This document shows positions 52,268-60,778 of a DNA stretch of 60,778 bases, piece by piece. How positions within the stretch are numbered: position 1 is the first letter of the stretch; each line of letters starts with the position of its first letter. The stretch comes from Bacillota bacterium (GTDB lineage Bacteria > Bacillota > Clostridia > Oscillospirales > Feifaniaceae). The position numbers were made by a program, and so were the translations under genes. Under the pieces are notes generated by a model. It was given only the letters and a program-made list of their open reading frames with translations, had not been told where the DNA came from and did no database searches. The stretch is from positions 1-60,778 of the forward strand of contig JAUZPM010000004.1 in assembly GCA_030705925.1 (NCBI GenBank), in the 5' to 3' direction.

Positions 52268-54208
52268 ATGTTGAACAGGATACAGCTTTTAAGCAAACAG
52301 GTTGCTAATCTTATCGCCGCGGGAGAAGTTGTTGACCGCCCTTCCTCTGTTGTCAAGGAACTGATCGAGAATGCAATCGACGCGGGAAGCAAATCGGTCA
52401 CTATTGAAATTAAGAATGGCGGTTCAACTTACATCAGGATTACGGATGACGGCTGCGGCATGAACAGCGAAGACGCGGCAAAGGCTTTTTTAAGACATGC
52501 CACAAGCAAGATTTCAAGAGCCGAGGATCTCTCTGCAATAAAGACGCTGGGATTTCGGGGAGAAGCGCTTGCGGCTATAGCATCTGTATCAAAGACTGAA
52601 CTTATTACCTGTGAAAAAGATTCAACATCCGGCACACGCGTTGTGGTTGAAGGCGGAGAGCTAAAAATTACAGAGGAAACGGGCGCACCCGCCGGGACAA
52701 CTATAATAGTTAGAGACTTGTTTTTCAATACGCCTGCACGCAGGAAGTTTCTAAAAAAAGATGTTACCGAATCGGCTTCTATTGCCGGCCTTGTTCAAAA
52801 TATTGCGCTTTGTAATCCTTTTATACAAATCAGATTTATCAGAGATGGAAGGGAAACCTTGTTTTCACCAGGAACGGGACTGTCAGCGGCTGTTTACGCA
52901 TGCTTTGGCAAGGAAACATCATCATTGATGCTTCCGGTCGATTTCAGCAGTGAAGGTATCCATGTAACAGGATTTGTAGGGAAACCCGAAACGGCTAGAC
53001 CCAATCGCAATATGCAGCATTTTTCAGTCAACTCCCGTATGGTAAAATCTCGCGTGCTTTCAATTGCACTTGAAGAATCAATGAAACACAGCATAATGGT
53101 TGGAAAATATCCAATCTGTGTTTTAAATGCTGAAATAGATTTTGGTGCTGTAGACGTCAATGTGCACCCGTCAAAGATTGAGGTCAAATTTTCTGACGAG
53201 CGATCTATGTATGACGCTATATTCTTTGCGGTAAGAGAGACATTGGCAAATGATAATAAAAGGCAAGAAATGCGCCTTCCGATAAAGACATCAGATGAAA
53301 AAACGGTGGATATTCAGAATCCGAAGAATGAATTTGTTCAAGAAACAGCACCAAAAATAAGTAAGCCGTCTGCCAACATCGATATCAGCGCTGCAGATTG
53401 GAGTTATCCGGATATTTCGGGCAGCCTAAAAGTTTGCGCATCAGAGCCAGCCGACGCCGCAAAATTTATGCTTAATTATTCGTCGGAAGTAGGCAAAACG
53501 CTTAAACCTGTAATTCCTGATCCAGCAGAAACAGGAAAGCAGGAAGAACAGGGAAGAATAGAGGCCGATAATACACAGGAAAATGAAGAAGTAACGTTTT
53601 GCGAAAATGAGATCAAGCAGGAGACTCTTGCAGAAGAAGAAAAATTCAGGATTGCAGGAGAGCTTTTTAATACATATATAATAGCGGAATTTGATGATAA
53701 AGTATTATTTATAGATAAACACGCAGCTCAGGAACGTATGCTTTATGAAAAGCTAAAAACTAGAGAGCATACCGCTTCGACACAAGCGTTGCTTCAACCA
53801 GTAGTTGTAAGCCTTACGCCAAACGAGCTTGCACAAATAGCAGAAAATATGAAGTTTTTAGAGAAACTCGGTTTCGAGGCTGAAATATTCGGAACAAACG
53901 AGCTTTTGGTAAGAGGGGTGCCGACAGAACTCAGCTGGGCTGATATCAATGGCCTTATAATTGATATAGCTTCACAGCTTCAGAGTGGAAAACGCGACCC
54001 ACGACCAGAGGTTTACGACGACATACTCCACTCGATAGCTTGCAAAGCCGCCATAAAGGGCGGTCAGCATAACGCATATGAAGATATTTTGAATCTAGTA
54101 AAAGAGCTGTTGGCTCAGCCCGATATCAAGCATTGCCCGCATGGAAGGCCTGTGGTTTTAGAGCTTACAAAGTCTTATTTTGAAAAACAGTTTAAGAGGC
54201 AGCAATGA
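52268..54208 (+). CDS. mutL: DNA mismatch repair protein MutL
   Basis: This GHKL ATPase and nicking endonuclease works with MutS. Motifs: VKELIENAIDAGSKS (Glu/Asn for ATP), RITDDGCGM, TLGFRGEALAAIASV and GTTIIVRDLFFNTPARRKFL in the N-terminal ATPase. An acidic linker follows (about 340-450). The C-terminal domain has IDKHAAQERMLYE, a variant of the endonuclease motif DQHAxxExxxxE with Lys for Gln, and CPHGRPVVLEL. No MutH is expected in such bacteria. Its stop overlaps the miaA start (ATGA). Confidence 0.96.
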   Translation: MLNRIQLLSKQVANLIAAGEVVDRPSSVVKELIENAIDAGSKSVTIEIKNGGSTYIRITDDGCGMNSEDAAKAFLRHATSKISRAEDLSAIKTLGFRGEALAAIASVSKTELITCEKDSTSGTRVVVEGGELKITEETGAPAGTTIIVRDLFFNTPARRKFLKKDVTESASIAGLVQNIALCNPFIQIRFIRDGRETLFSPGTGLSAAVYACFGKETSSLMLPVDFSSEGIHVTGFVGKPETARPNRNMQHFSVNSRMVKSRVLSIALEESMKHSIMVGKYPICVLNAEIDFGAVDVNVHPSKIEVKFSDERSMYDAIFFAVRETLANDNKRQEMRLPIKTSDEKTVDIQNPKNEFVQETAPKISKPSANIDISAADWSYPDISGSLKVCASEPADAAKFMLNYSSEVGKTLKPVIPDPAETGKQEEQGRIEADNTQENEEVTFCENEIKQETLAEEEKFRIAGELFNTYIIAEFDDKVLFIDKHAAQERMLYEKLKTREHTASTQALLQPVVVSLTPNELAQIAENMKFLEKLGFEAEIFGTNELLVRGVPTELSWADINGLIIDIASQLQSGKRDPRPEVYDDILHSIACKAAIKGGQHNAYEDILNLVKELLAQPDIKHCPHGRPVVLELTKSYFEKQFKRQQ

Positions 54209-55137
54209 GTAATAAAATACCGCTTATAGTTGTTTGCGGACCTACTGCTTCGGGGAAAACCAAACTTGCGGTGATGCTTGCGAAGGCTTTTGATACCGCG
54301 GTTGTTTCGGCAGACTCGATGCAGATATATAAAGGGATGGACATTGGGACAGCTAAACCGACTGAGAATGAAATGAACGGCATTCCACATTATATGATCG
54401 ATATAGTATATCCCGATAGGCGATACAGCGTTTCGGATTATGTCAGTAAAGCGGGGCAAGTCATATCTGATATAGCACAAAAAGGTAAGATTCCGATTCT
54501 TGCCGGAGGGACAGGGTTATATATTGATACACTTGTTTCAGGTACACGTTTTGGTGAGATTAAATATGATGAAAAAATCCGGGGCGAGCTTTCAGAGTTT
54601 AGCGGCTTGGAACTTAAAGAGAAGCTTTTAAAAATAGATCCCGCCGTGGCGGACAGACTTCATGAAAACGACAAGAAACGACTGATACGGGCACTTGAGA
54701 TTTATTTTACCACAGGTGTAACTATGAGTGAGTGGGAGCGGCGTTCAGTCAATGAAAGCCCATATGAGCCGCTTTATATAGGATTAACCTGCGAAAACAG
54801 GCAATTATTATATGACCGGATAAATATCAGAGTTGACACAATGATAGAACAGGGGCTTGTGGATGAGGTAAAAAATCTTTTAAATAAAGGTATTCCTCTT
54901 GACACGACGGCCATGCAGGCTATAGGATATAAAGAGATCGCAATCGCACTTAAAACTGGCGGCAGTATTACTGAAGCAGTTGAGATCGTAAAAATGGAAT
55001 CACGCAGATATGCAAAACGTCAGCTTACATGGTTTAGAAGAAACGATAAGATACACTGGTTTTTTACAGATAAGGAAAACTTTGAAGAAATTTATAGTAA
55101 AAGTAAAATAATGGTAGAAAATTCCTTCTTAATGTGA
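54205..55137 (+). CDS. miaA: tRNA dimethylallyltransferase
   Basis: MiaA transfers a dimethylallyl group to A37 of tRNAs reading UNN codons, the step before MiaB. The 310 residues have the P-loop VCGPTASGKTKLAV, DSMQIYKGMDIGTAKPT (substrate Asp), PILAGGTGLYIDTLV and RLIRALEIYFTTG, and end in YAKRQLTWFRRN. It overlaps mutL by four bases, and hfq follows after 36 bases, the order also found in Bacillus and E. coli (miaA-hfq). Confidence 0.97.
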   Translation: MSNKIPLIVVCGPTASGKTKLAVMLAKAFDTAVVSADSMQIYKGMDIGTAKPTENEMNGIPHYMIDIVYPDRRYSVSDYVSKAGQVISDIAQKGKIPILAGGTGLYIDTLVSGTRFGEIKYDEKIRGELSEFSGLELKEKLLKIDPAVADRLHENDKKRLIRALEIYFTTGVTMSEWERRSVNESPYEPLYIGLTCENRQLLYDRINIRVDTMIEQGLVDEVKNLLNKGIPLDTTAMQAIGYKEIAIALKTGGSITEAVEIVKMESRRYAKRQLTWFRRNDKIHWFFTDKENFEEIYSKSKIMVENSFLM

Positions 55138-55173
55138 TATACTGTTGACAACATAAAAGGAGGAATAAAAAAT

Positions 55174-55425
55174 ATGAAAACAAATTTAAATTTACAGGAC
55201 ATTTTTTTAAATCAGGTAAGAAAAGAAAAAATCCCGGTTACTATGTATTTGATGAACGGCGTTAAAATTGTCGGAACAGTACGCGGATTTGATAGTTTTT
55301 TAGTTATTGTCGAGAACTGCGGAATGCAGAATGCTGTATATAAACATGCTATCTCAACTATAATCCCAGCCCGTGCGGTTAATATACTTACAGGTGGAGG
55401 GATAGGAGAGCAGGAGACGGCTTAG
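55174..55425 (+). CDS. hfq: RNA chaperone Hfq
   Basis: The 83-residue Sm-like ring protein shows [23 protein letters not shown] (proximal-face Gln and Lys), the Sm1 line [13 protein letters not shown], and the Sm2 signature [12 protein letters not shown], the Gram-positive form of YKHA. It binds small RNAs and A-rich mRNA parts. A very good AAAGGAGG site suggests strong translation. A short tail rich in Gly follows the ring. Confidence 0.96.
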   Translation: MKTNLNLQDIFLNQVRKEKIPVTMYLMNGVKIVGTVRGFDSFLVIVENCGMQNAVYKHAISTIIPARAVNILTGGGIGEQETA

Positions 55426-55447
55426 ATTAAAAATGGCGGTGAATTAG

Positions 55448-56662
55448 GTGGAAAAACGCGCGGTAAGGTTAATAGGTGTGGTGTCGGTGGTTTTAGTGAC
55501 CGCGTATTTTATCTTTCAGCTCAGCGGTTTCTTTCAGCCTGATTATACTGTCCAGACGGCGTACATGGGAACTGCCTATGATGATATTTCTGCGAACGGT
55601 TATATTATTCGTGATGAAATGGTGCTCAAGCAATCATATAAGGGAGTGCTTGCAGTTGACAGGGCCAGCGGAGAAAGAGTAGCAAAGGGAGGCCGTATTG
55701 CATCTGTTTACAGCAGCGAAGAAGAACTTGAAAAAAGGCTTGAGGTTAATAAGCTTGCTGAAAAAATAGATATTTACCAGAGAAGTCTGGATAATCTTTC
55801 ATATGGCACGTCGGAAATTGCGGAGATTGATCAAAAAATAAATGATATGTATAAAAACATATCTTCTCAGGCATCTGACGGAGACGGCATGAAAATATAT
55901 AATGAAGAAAGCGACCTTTCTATGTATCTTAACAGAAAGCAAGCAATTACAGGCAATGAAGATACGGTGAAGGCTGCACTTAATAGTCTTCAAGCTGAAT
56001 ACGACAAAAAAAAGTTGGCTCTTTCTGGAACTGTAAGCGCGATATATGCTTCTGAACCCGGATGCTTTGTAAATACTGTTGACGGACTTGAGGACAAGCT
56101 TACTCCTGATGTCGTAGACAAGCTGACTGTAAATGATATTGAAGCACTTCCAAAACTTCAATTTAAAAAAGAGGATACATCTTCAGTTATAGGCAAACTT
56201 GTCGTTGGATATGAATGGTATTTTGCAACTGTTCTGAATAAAAAGGATTTAGGCGATTTGAAAGAGGGAAGTGCAGTCAATCTGCGCTTCCCATTCGCAC
56301 TTGATATACTTGTTCCCGCTACTATAAAATCGGTTTCGGAAGACGGGGACAAATGTCTCGTTATAATAAGCAGTTCATATGTACTAAACGAGATTAATAC
56401 TATTCGTAATCAAACCGTCCAAATCGTAAAAAGTTCATATGATGGGCTGCGTGTACCTGGCGGAGCCTTGCGAGTGCAAAATAATAAAACTGGTGTATTC
56501 GTCCGGCGCGGTTCAGTGATACAGTTTGAGCCTGTTGATATTTTGGTAAACAAGGACCAATACATCATAATAAAAGCTGATGACTCTAACAACGGTGTAA
56601 AATTATATGATCAGGTTATAGTTGCAGGTAAGAATTTATATGACGGCAAGGTGGTAAACTAG
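55448..56662 (+). CDS. HlyD-like membrane-anchored protein
   Basis: The 404-residue protein has one N-terminal membrane helix (about 8-27), then a biotinyl-lipoyl-like half motif (YIIRDEMVLKQSYKGVLAVDRASGERVAKGG). A helical hairpin follows (about 85-185), and a C-terminal beta-barrel part (about 245-404) with the second half motif. That is the layout of HlyD-type adaptors. No transporter gene lies nearby. In clostridia such a gene is often seen just before yggS-sepF, so a role linked to the cell envelope or division is suggested by context only. GTG start, GCGGTGA before it. Confidence 0.75.
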   Translation: MEKRAVRLIGVVSVVLVTAYFIFQLSGFFQPDYTVQTAYMGTAYDDISANGYIIRDEMVLKQSYKGVLAVDRASGERVAKGGRIASVYSSEEELEKRLEVNKLAEKIDIYQRSLDNLSYGTSEIAEIDQKINDMYKNISSQASDGDGMKIYNEESDLSMYLNRKQAITGNEDTVKAALNSLQAEYDKKKLALSGTVSAIYASEPGCFVNTVDGLEDKLTPDVVDKLTVNDIEALPKLQFKKEDTSSVIGKLVVGYEWYFATVLNKKDLGDLKEGSAVNLRFPFALDILVPATIKSVSEDGDKCLVIISSSYVLNEINTIRNQTVQIVKSSYDGLRVPGGALRVQNNKTGVFVRRGSVIQFEPVDILVNKDQYIIIKADDSNNGVKLYDQVIVAGKNLYDGKVVN

Positions 56663-56663
56663 C

Positions 56664-57356
56664 GTGCAGGAAAAAATAGATGAAATAATGGGTGAAATCG
56701 AGAAAGCGGCGAAAAAGAGCGGAAGAAAAAAAGAGGATATTACGATCGTCGGCGTGTCAAAGACGAAACCGGCAGAGCTTATCGATGAAGCTGTAAATCT
56801 AGGGATTACTGATATAGGTGAAAATTATGTGCAGGAATTTTGCGATAAATATCCTAAAATAAGTAATACTAATAAAATAAATTTTCATTTTATTGGACAT
56901 TTGCAAAGAAATAAGGTAAAATATATTGTTGATAAAGTTTCTTTGATTCAGTCTGTTGACAATATTGCGCTCGCAAAGGAAATTGACAGGCAGTCCGCAA
57001 AAATCGGTCGTATAATGGATATACTAATAGAGGTAAATATTGGAGGAGAAGAGTCGAAAAGCGGTATCTCTCCGGACGGGCTGGACAAGCTGATATCCGA
57101 TATTTCCTTTCTTAAAAATATACGCCTTTGCGGGCTTATGGCAATTCCGCCACTTAATGCAACACAAGACGAGCTTTGTGACTACTTTAGAAGAATGAGA
57201 AAAATGTTTGATGTTCTTCGTGAACGCAATATTCCAGGCACAGATATAAAGCATTTATCCATGGGCATGAGTGCTGATTTCCCGCTTGCTATTGAAGCGG
57301 GCGCCACCATGGTTCGCATCGGGACCAGACTGTTTGGAGAAAGAATATATATATAA
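56664..57356 (+). CDS. yggS: PLP homeostasis protein, YggS/YlmE family
   Basis: This single-domain alanine-racemase-like barrel (230 residues) binds pyridoxal phosphate without known catalysis and balances PLP and amino-acid pools. Motifs: IVGVSKTKPAELI with the PLP Lys, IGENYVQEF, FHFIGHLQRNKVKY, LIEVNIGGEESKSG, and LSMGMSADFPLAIEAGATMVRIG with the phosphate-binding end. GTG start, one base after the preceding stop. It begins the division block as ylmE does in Bacillus. Confidence 0.95.
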   Translation: MQEKIDEIMGEIEKAAKKSGRKKEDITIVGVSKTKPAELIDEAVNLGITDIGENYVQEFCDKYPKISNTNKINFHFIGHLQRNKVKYIVDKVSLIQSVDNIALAKEIDRQSAKIGRIMDILIEVNIGGEESKSGISPDGLDKLISDISFLKNIRLCGLMAIPPLNATQDELCDYFRRMRKMFDVLRERNIPGTDIKHLSMGMSADFPLAIEAGATMVRIGTRLFGERIYI

Positions 57357-57372
57357 GATCGGAGGTCATAAT

Positions 57373-57837
57373 ATGGGATTATTAGGGAAAATCAAAGAAT
57401 TTATTGGATCAGATGACGAAAGTTATGAACTTGAACAGGACGATATGGATATTATTGCTAAAACAGAAGACAAGAAAGATAAACAAAAAAGTTTTGACGA
57501 TAAGGCTATATACAATTCAAACGAAAAGAAGAGCGGTAAAGTATTAAACATACATACTACAGCACAGCTTCAGGTAGTGCTTGTTAAACCAGAGCGCTTT
57601 GATGACGCTGTTAGTATTGCGGATCATCTCAATGATAAAAGAACTGTAGTTCTTAATCTTGAATCTACAAATAAGGAGGTAAGCCGCAGACTAGTCGATT
57701 TCTTAAGCGGAGTTGCCTATGCTAACGACGGTCAGATTAAAAAAGTCGCCAACAGCACCTTTATTATAACTCCATATAATGTTGATATAATGGGTGACCT
57801 GCTGGATGAGCTTGAGAGTACCGGCGTTTTCTATTAA
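57373..57837 (+). CDS. sepF: Cell division protein SepF
   Basis: SepF ties FtsZ filaments to the membrane and shapes the division septum. The 154 residues have an N-terminal amphipathic helix (MGLLGKIKEFIG), an acidic/Lys linker, and the DUF552 core (about 70-150) with VLVKPERFDDAVSIADHLNDKRTVVLNLE and DFLSGVAYANDGQIKKVANSTFIITP (given in hallmark parts). Start ATG 57373 follows GGAGG; the frame is open upstream inside yggS but has no start signal. Position matches ylmF in the ylm cluster. Confidence 0.95.
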   Translation: MGLLGKIKEFIGSDDESYELEQDDMDIIAKTEDKKDKQKSFDDKAIYNSNEKKSGKVLNIHTTAQLQVVLVKPERFDDAVSIADHLNDKRTVVLNLESTNKEVSRRLVDFLSGVAYANDGQIKKVANSTFIITPYNVDIMGDLLDELESTGVFY

Positions 57838-57846
57838 CGGAGGTAT

Positions 57847-58134
57847 ATGATGCCATCGGTCTTAACCTTTTTATATTTTATTTTGAGTTATATAATTGAT
57901 TTTTTATATATCCTTATAATCGCGCGTGCGGTAATGTCATGGTTTCCTCTTAGGGGAACACTGCTTCATATTTATGAAATTATACACGTATTAACTGAAC
58001 CAATGCTTCAGCCGATAAGAAAGCTGCTATCGAGGATAGATGTTCTTCGCGGCATGCCTATCGACTTTTCACCAATAGTTTTGCTTATTATACTGGGCTT
58101 TATTGATAGGATCTTCTTGTTTTGGAGGCCCTAG
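57847..58134 (+). CDS. yggT: YggT family membrane protein
   Basis: The 95-residue protein has two hydrophobic helices (about 5-28 and 72-91). Between them lies ARAVMSWFPLRGTLLHIYEI and LTEPMLQPIRKLLSRI, the family signature 'R.(I/V)(L/M)SW(F/V)P' and 'LTEP.L.P(I/F)R..(L/I)'. It corresponds to ylmG, linked to division-site or nucleoid distribution. It is preceded by GGAGG, nine bases after sepF. The ylmH gene (S4-domain protein) that usually follows is absent here. Confidence 0.92.
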   Translation: MMPSVLTFLYFILSYIIDFLYILIIARAVMSWFPLRGTLLHIYEIIHVLTEPMLQPIRKLLSRIDVLRGMPIDFSPIVLLIILGFIDRIFLFWRP

Positions 58135-58158
58135 CTTATTTTAAAAGGTGGGGAAGAC

Positions 58159-58962
58159 ATGTTAAAACCGTCCGATTTAAGAAACAGGACGTTTAAAAAA
58201 AATCTTGGCGGTTACAATGCGGCTGAGATCGATGAATACTTAGGTGAATTGCTTCACGACTATGAGCGGCTTTATACCGAAAATGCAACTCTTTCTGAAA
58301 CGGTTAAAAAGCTTGCGGCTATGGTTGCTGCATATAAAAAAGATGAGGAAGCAATCAAAATCGCGGTTGACAATGTTAAGCTATTATGCGACAGCCTTAT
58401 TATGGAGGCTAATGAAAAATCTGAAAGTATCATGCAGGATACAATCAGCAAAAGAGATGAAATATTATCGTCTCTTGATAGAGTGATAAAAGAAAAACGC
58501 GGAGAAATTAAAAAATTAAACGACGATATAAAGGCTTATAAGGAGAAACTTGTTTTTCATTATAAGATTCATTATGATAGCATTATCAAGCTTCCGCTGT
58601 TTGATTCAGAGGATATGCTAGCAGCAGTGGAAGAGGCGGAGCAGAGGCTTCGCGGAATTAAAAATGAAGATATTACTATTCCAGTAGTAATGACTGAAAA
58701 TGCCAGCGAAAATAAAGCCGAACCGCAAAATGAAAAAAACGATAAGGAGCAGCACCCGGAAAAACCGAATGAGTCTCCGGAAGATGTCAATGCTCTTAAT
58801 TATGACACTGAAAAATCCCTTAACGACGAACTTTACGATGAGGAGGAAATCCCCATTGAGTCTTCTTTCAAAGACGATATTCGATTCGGAGAGGATTTTG
58901 ATATAGATGAACAGGTCGGGCACGGTCTGTTCGGCAGAAAGAAGAAAAACAAAAAGGACTAA
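58159..58962 (+). CDS. divIVA: DivIVA-domain protein
   Basis: The 267-residue protein starts with the membrane-curvature-binding DivIVA motif: LKPSDLRNRTFKKNLGGYNAAEIDEYLGEL (seen as the parts FKKNLGGYNAAEIDEYL). A long coiled coil follows (about 30-165), then an acidic, disordered C-terminal third (about 175-260) ending in a Lys-rich GLFGRKKKNKKD. It marks poles and septa, and in spore formers helps chromosome anchoring. The acidic tail is long for the family. It has an AGGTGGGG ribosome site. Confidence 0.92.
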   Translation: MLKPSDLRNRTFKKNLGGYNAAEIDEYLGELLHDYERLYTENATLSETVKKLAAMVAAYKKDEEAIKIAVDNVKLLCDSLIMEANEKSESIMQDTISKRDEILSSLDRVIKEKRGEIKKLNDDIKAYKEKLVFHYKIHYDSIIKLPLFDSEDMLAAVEEAEQRLRGIKNEDITIPVVMTENASENKAEPQNEKNDKEQHPEKPNESPEDVNALNYDTEKSLNDELYDEEEIPIESSFKDDIRFGEDFDIDEQVGHGLFGRKKKNKKD

Positions 58963-58979
58963 AAAGGGAGAAATTATTC

Positions 58980-60778
58980 ATGGCACTTGATTATAACTCG
59001 ACGCTTAATCTGCCGTCTAAAGATACGGATAAATTATTTCCAATGAGGGCTAATCTGCCGTCACGTGAGCCTCAGATGCTGGATAAATGGGATAAAGAAG
59101 ACCTTTATAAACAGCTTTTGAAGCATAACGAGGGGAAACCGATGTTTTTGCTTCATGATGGTCCTCCTTATGCAAACGGGACTATTCACCTTGGAACTGC
59201 ACTAAACAAAGTGCTGAAGGATTTTATTATAAAATATAAAAGCATGACTGGGTTCAAAACCCCTTATGTTCCAGGATTTGATACGCATGGTTTGCCCACC
59301 GAACTCAAGGCGCGCAAAAAGGCGGGTATGGAGTCAACCCAGCAGATTTCGACTTTAGAGCTTCGTAAAATGTGCCGTGACTTTGCACTTGGATTTGTTA
59401 AAGATCAGACAAAACAGTTTGTAAGACTTGGTGTTCTCGGCGAATGGGATAATCCGTATATGACTCTTACCAATGATTATGTTGCCGCACAGATCGAAGT
59501 GTTCGGTGAAATGGCACAAAAGGGTTATATTTATAAAGGTTTAAAGCCTGTTTACTGGTGCCCTGAATGTCAGACTGCGCTTGCAGAGGCTGAAATAGAA
59601 TATGCTGAGGATACATGCTATTCTATTTATGTTAAATTTAAAGTAACAGATGACAAGGGAAAATTGTCAGCGCTTGGCGCTGATCTAAATAATACTTATG
59701 TAGTAATATGGACGACAACAACCTGGACATTGCCTGCAAACGTAGCTATTGCAGTAGGACCTTCATATGATTACTCTCTAATTAAATGCGGAAACGAATA
59801 TTTTGTCATGGCAAGCGAGCTTGCTGATGCAGCAATGAAGGCAGGTAAAAAGGACAACTATGAAAAAATAGGCGAAATCCGTGGCAGTGATCTTGAATAT
59901 ATCGAAACCGCACATCCTTTCCTGGATCGTAAATCAATAGTCATTGTCGGAGACCATGTTACGCTGGAGAGTGGCACTGGATGTGTTCATACTGCCCCTG
60001 GTCATGGCGTTGAAGACTATGAAGTATGCAGAAATTATCCGGAGATTCCGATGATTGTTCCGGTTGACAGCAATGGCAGAATGACTGCGGAGGCCGGTGA
60101 TTTTGTAAAAGGGCTTACAACTAATGAGGCAAACAAAGTTATTGCAAAGCATCTTGAGGAAACAGGCAATTTGTTTGCAATGGAGAAGATTATCCATCAA
60201 TATCCACACTGCTGGCGCTGTAAAGAGCCAGTCCTTTTCCGTGCAACAGAACAATGGTTCTGCTCTATATCAGATTTTGCGGATGCGGCTGTCAAGCAGA
60301 TTGAAGGGGTTCGCTGGATTCCTGAATGGGGTGAAGAACGTATCAAAAATATGGTGCGTGACCGCAGTGACTGGTGCATTTCACGTCAGCGCACTTGGGG
60401 TGTTCCTATACCTATTTTCTATTGTGAGGACTGTAAAAAGGAAATCATCAATAAAGATACAATCAATAATGTAGTTAAGATATTCAAATCTGAAGGCCCA
60501 GATGCGTGGTATGCCAAGGATGCGAGTGAACTTTTGCCGGATGGTTATAAATGTCCGCACTGCGGTGGAACCCATTTTAAAAAAGAAAAAGACATTATGG
60601 ATGTCTGGTTCGATTCCGGTTCGTCACACGCAGCTGTTTGCGCTGGCCGGGATTATCTAAAATGGCCGGCTGATTTATACCTTGAGGGTGCAGACCAGTA
60701 TCGCGGCTGGTTCCAATCTTCACTTCTGACTGCTGTTGCAACAAAAGGTGAGGCGCCGTATAAAGCTGTTGTAACACA
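58980..60778 (+). CDS. ileS: Isoleucyl-tRNA synthetase, N-terminal 599 residues (runs off the window)
   Basis: The class I synthetase for isoleucine opens with ATG 58980 behind GGGAG and reads on, without a stop, past the window end. The HIGH motif is GPPYANGTIHLGTALNK (near residue 60). PGFDTHGLPTE, the editing (CP1) domain with TTTWTLPANVAI and GTGCVHTAPGHG, and later SRQRTWGVPIPIF and MDVWFDSGSSHAA are all present. The KMSKS site would lie beyond the window. Only 17 bases separate it from divIVA, so it has no T-box of its own and depends on the upstream transcript. The order divIVA-ileS is usual in Firmicutes. Confidence 0.97.
   Translation, partial: MALDYNSTLNLPSKDTDKLFPMRANLPSREPQMLDKWDKEDLYKQLLKHNEGKPMFLLHDGPPYANGTIHLGTALNKVLKDFIIKYKSMTGFKTPYVPGFDTHGLPTELKARKKAGMESTQQISTLELRKMCRDFALGFVKDQTKQFVRLGVLGEWDNPYMTLTNDYVAAQIEVFGEMAQKGYIYKGLKPVYWCPECQTALAEAEIEYAEDTCYSIYVKFKVTDDKGKLSALGADLNNTYVVIWTTTTWTLPANVAIAVGPSYDYSLIKCGNEYFVMASELADAAMKAGKKDNYEKIGEIRGSDLEYIETAHPFLDRKSIVIVGDHVTLESGTGCVHTAPGHGVEDYEVCRNYPEIPMIVPVDSNGRMTAEAGDFVKGLTTNEANKVIAKHLEETGNLFAMEKIIHQYPHCWRCKEPVLFRATEQWFCSISDFADAAVKQIEGVRWIPEWGEERIKNMVRDRSDWCISRQRTWGVPIPIFYCEDCKKEIINKDTINNVVKIFKSEGPDAWYAKDASELLPDGYKCPHCGGTHFKKEKDIMDVWFDSGSSHAAVCAGRDYLKWPADLYLEGADQYRGWFQSSLLTAVATKGEAPYKAVVT

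Noticed and set aside
57271-57372. Possible 34-codon extension of SepF into yggS
   Set aside because: It is a shadow frame of yggS; ATG 57373 follows GGAGG and matches SepF N-termini.

Overview
The window looks like the chromosome of a low-to-moderate G+C, endospore-forming, Gram-positive anaerobe of the class Clostridia, probably near Oscillospirales. The evidence is an alpha/beta-type spore protein, a SpoIVFA/SpoIVFB pair, a PdaB-like deacetylase, S-layer-homology (SLH) surface proteins, strong AGGAGG-type ribosome binding sites, 2[4Fe-4S] ferredoxin, and Firmicutes gene orders (miaB-ymcA-like-mutS-mutL-miaA-hfq and yggS-sepF-yggT-divIVA-ileS). The taxon is an inference. No rRNA, tRNA or CRISPR array was seen.

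Layout. 1-11.7 kb: the tail of one SLH protein, a decayed SLH fragment, a 2967-residue secreted protein (five lamin-tail-like domains, Ig-like modules, a PHP metallohydrolase and three SLH domains), and a broken IS1182-type element. 11.7-20.5 kb, minus strand: a cell-wall and translation block (degenerate deacetylase, murI, DUF1934, argS, S41 protease), then ferredoxin behind a Rex-like operator, then trmN-rsmI-tepA. 20.7-23.2 kb: a deoB-deoC-deoD nucleoside operon. 23.9-29.9 kb: a cluster matching the parts list of the flavin-based extracellular electron transfer (EET) locus of Listeria: EetA-like, EetB-like, Ndh2 with a membrane tail, polyprenyl synthase, flavinylated-type lipoprotein, ApbE flavin transferase, plus a small unknown membrane protein. 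30-34 kb: SpoIVFA/FB and a radical-SAM pair. 34-38 kb: metY, a chemoreceptor without a sensor domain, and galK.

38-42.4 kb is an accessory, decaying stretch: pdaB, a leftover of a second pdaB-like tail, an ORF with an amber stop, a RES-domain gene broken by three small indels, and an exonuclease-BRCT protein. 42.4-47.7 kb carries an aminotransferase, a spore protein, a DtxR-type regulator divergent from a MATE exporter, and a GH18-SLH hydrolase. 47.7-60.8 kb is a conserved housekeeping run: tRNA modification (miaB, miaA), mismatch repair (mutS, mutL), hfq, a HlyD-like adaptor, then division genes and the start of ileS, cut by the window end.

The best candidate for a system is the EET-like locus. 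Its logic would be: Ndh2 oxidises NADH into a quinone made with the polyprenyl synthase, and electrons leave through flavinylated surface proteins charged by ApbE. Also notable are the Rex-like operator, a terminator whose stem holds the tepA ribosome binding site, and several homopolymer indels (galK, the RES gene, perhaps deoB), which are either real decay or assembly errors.
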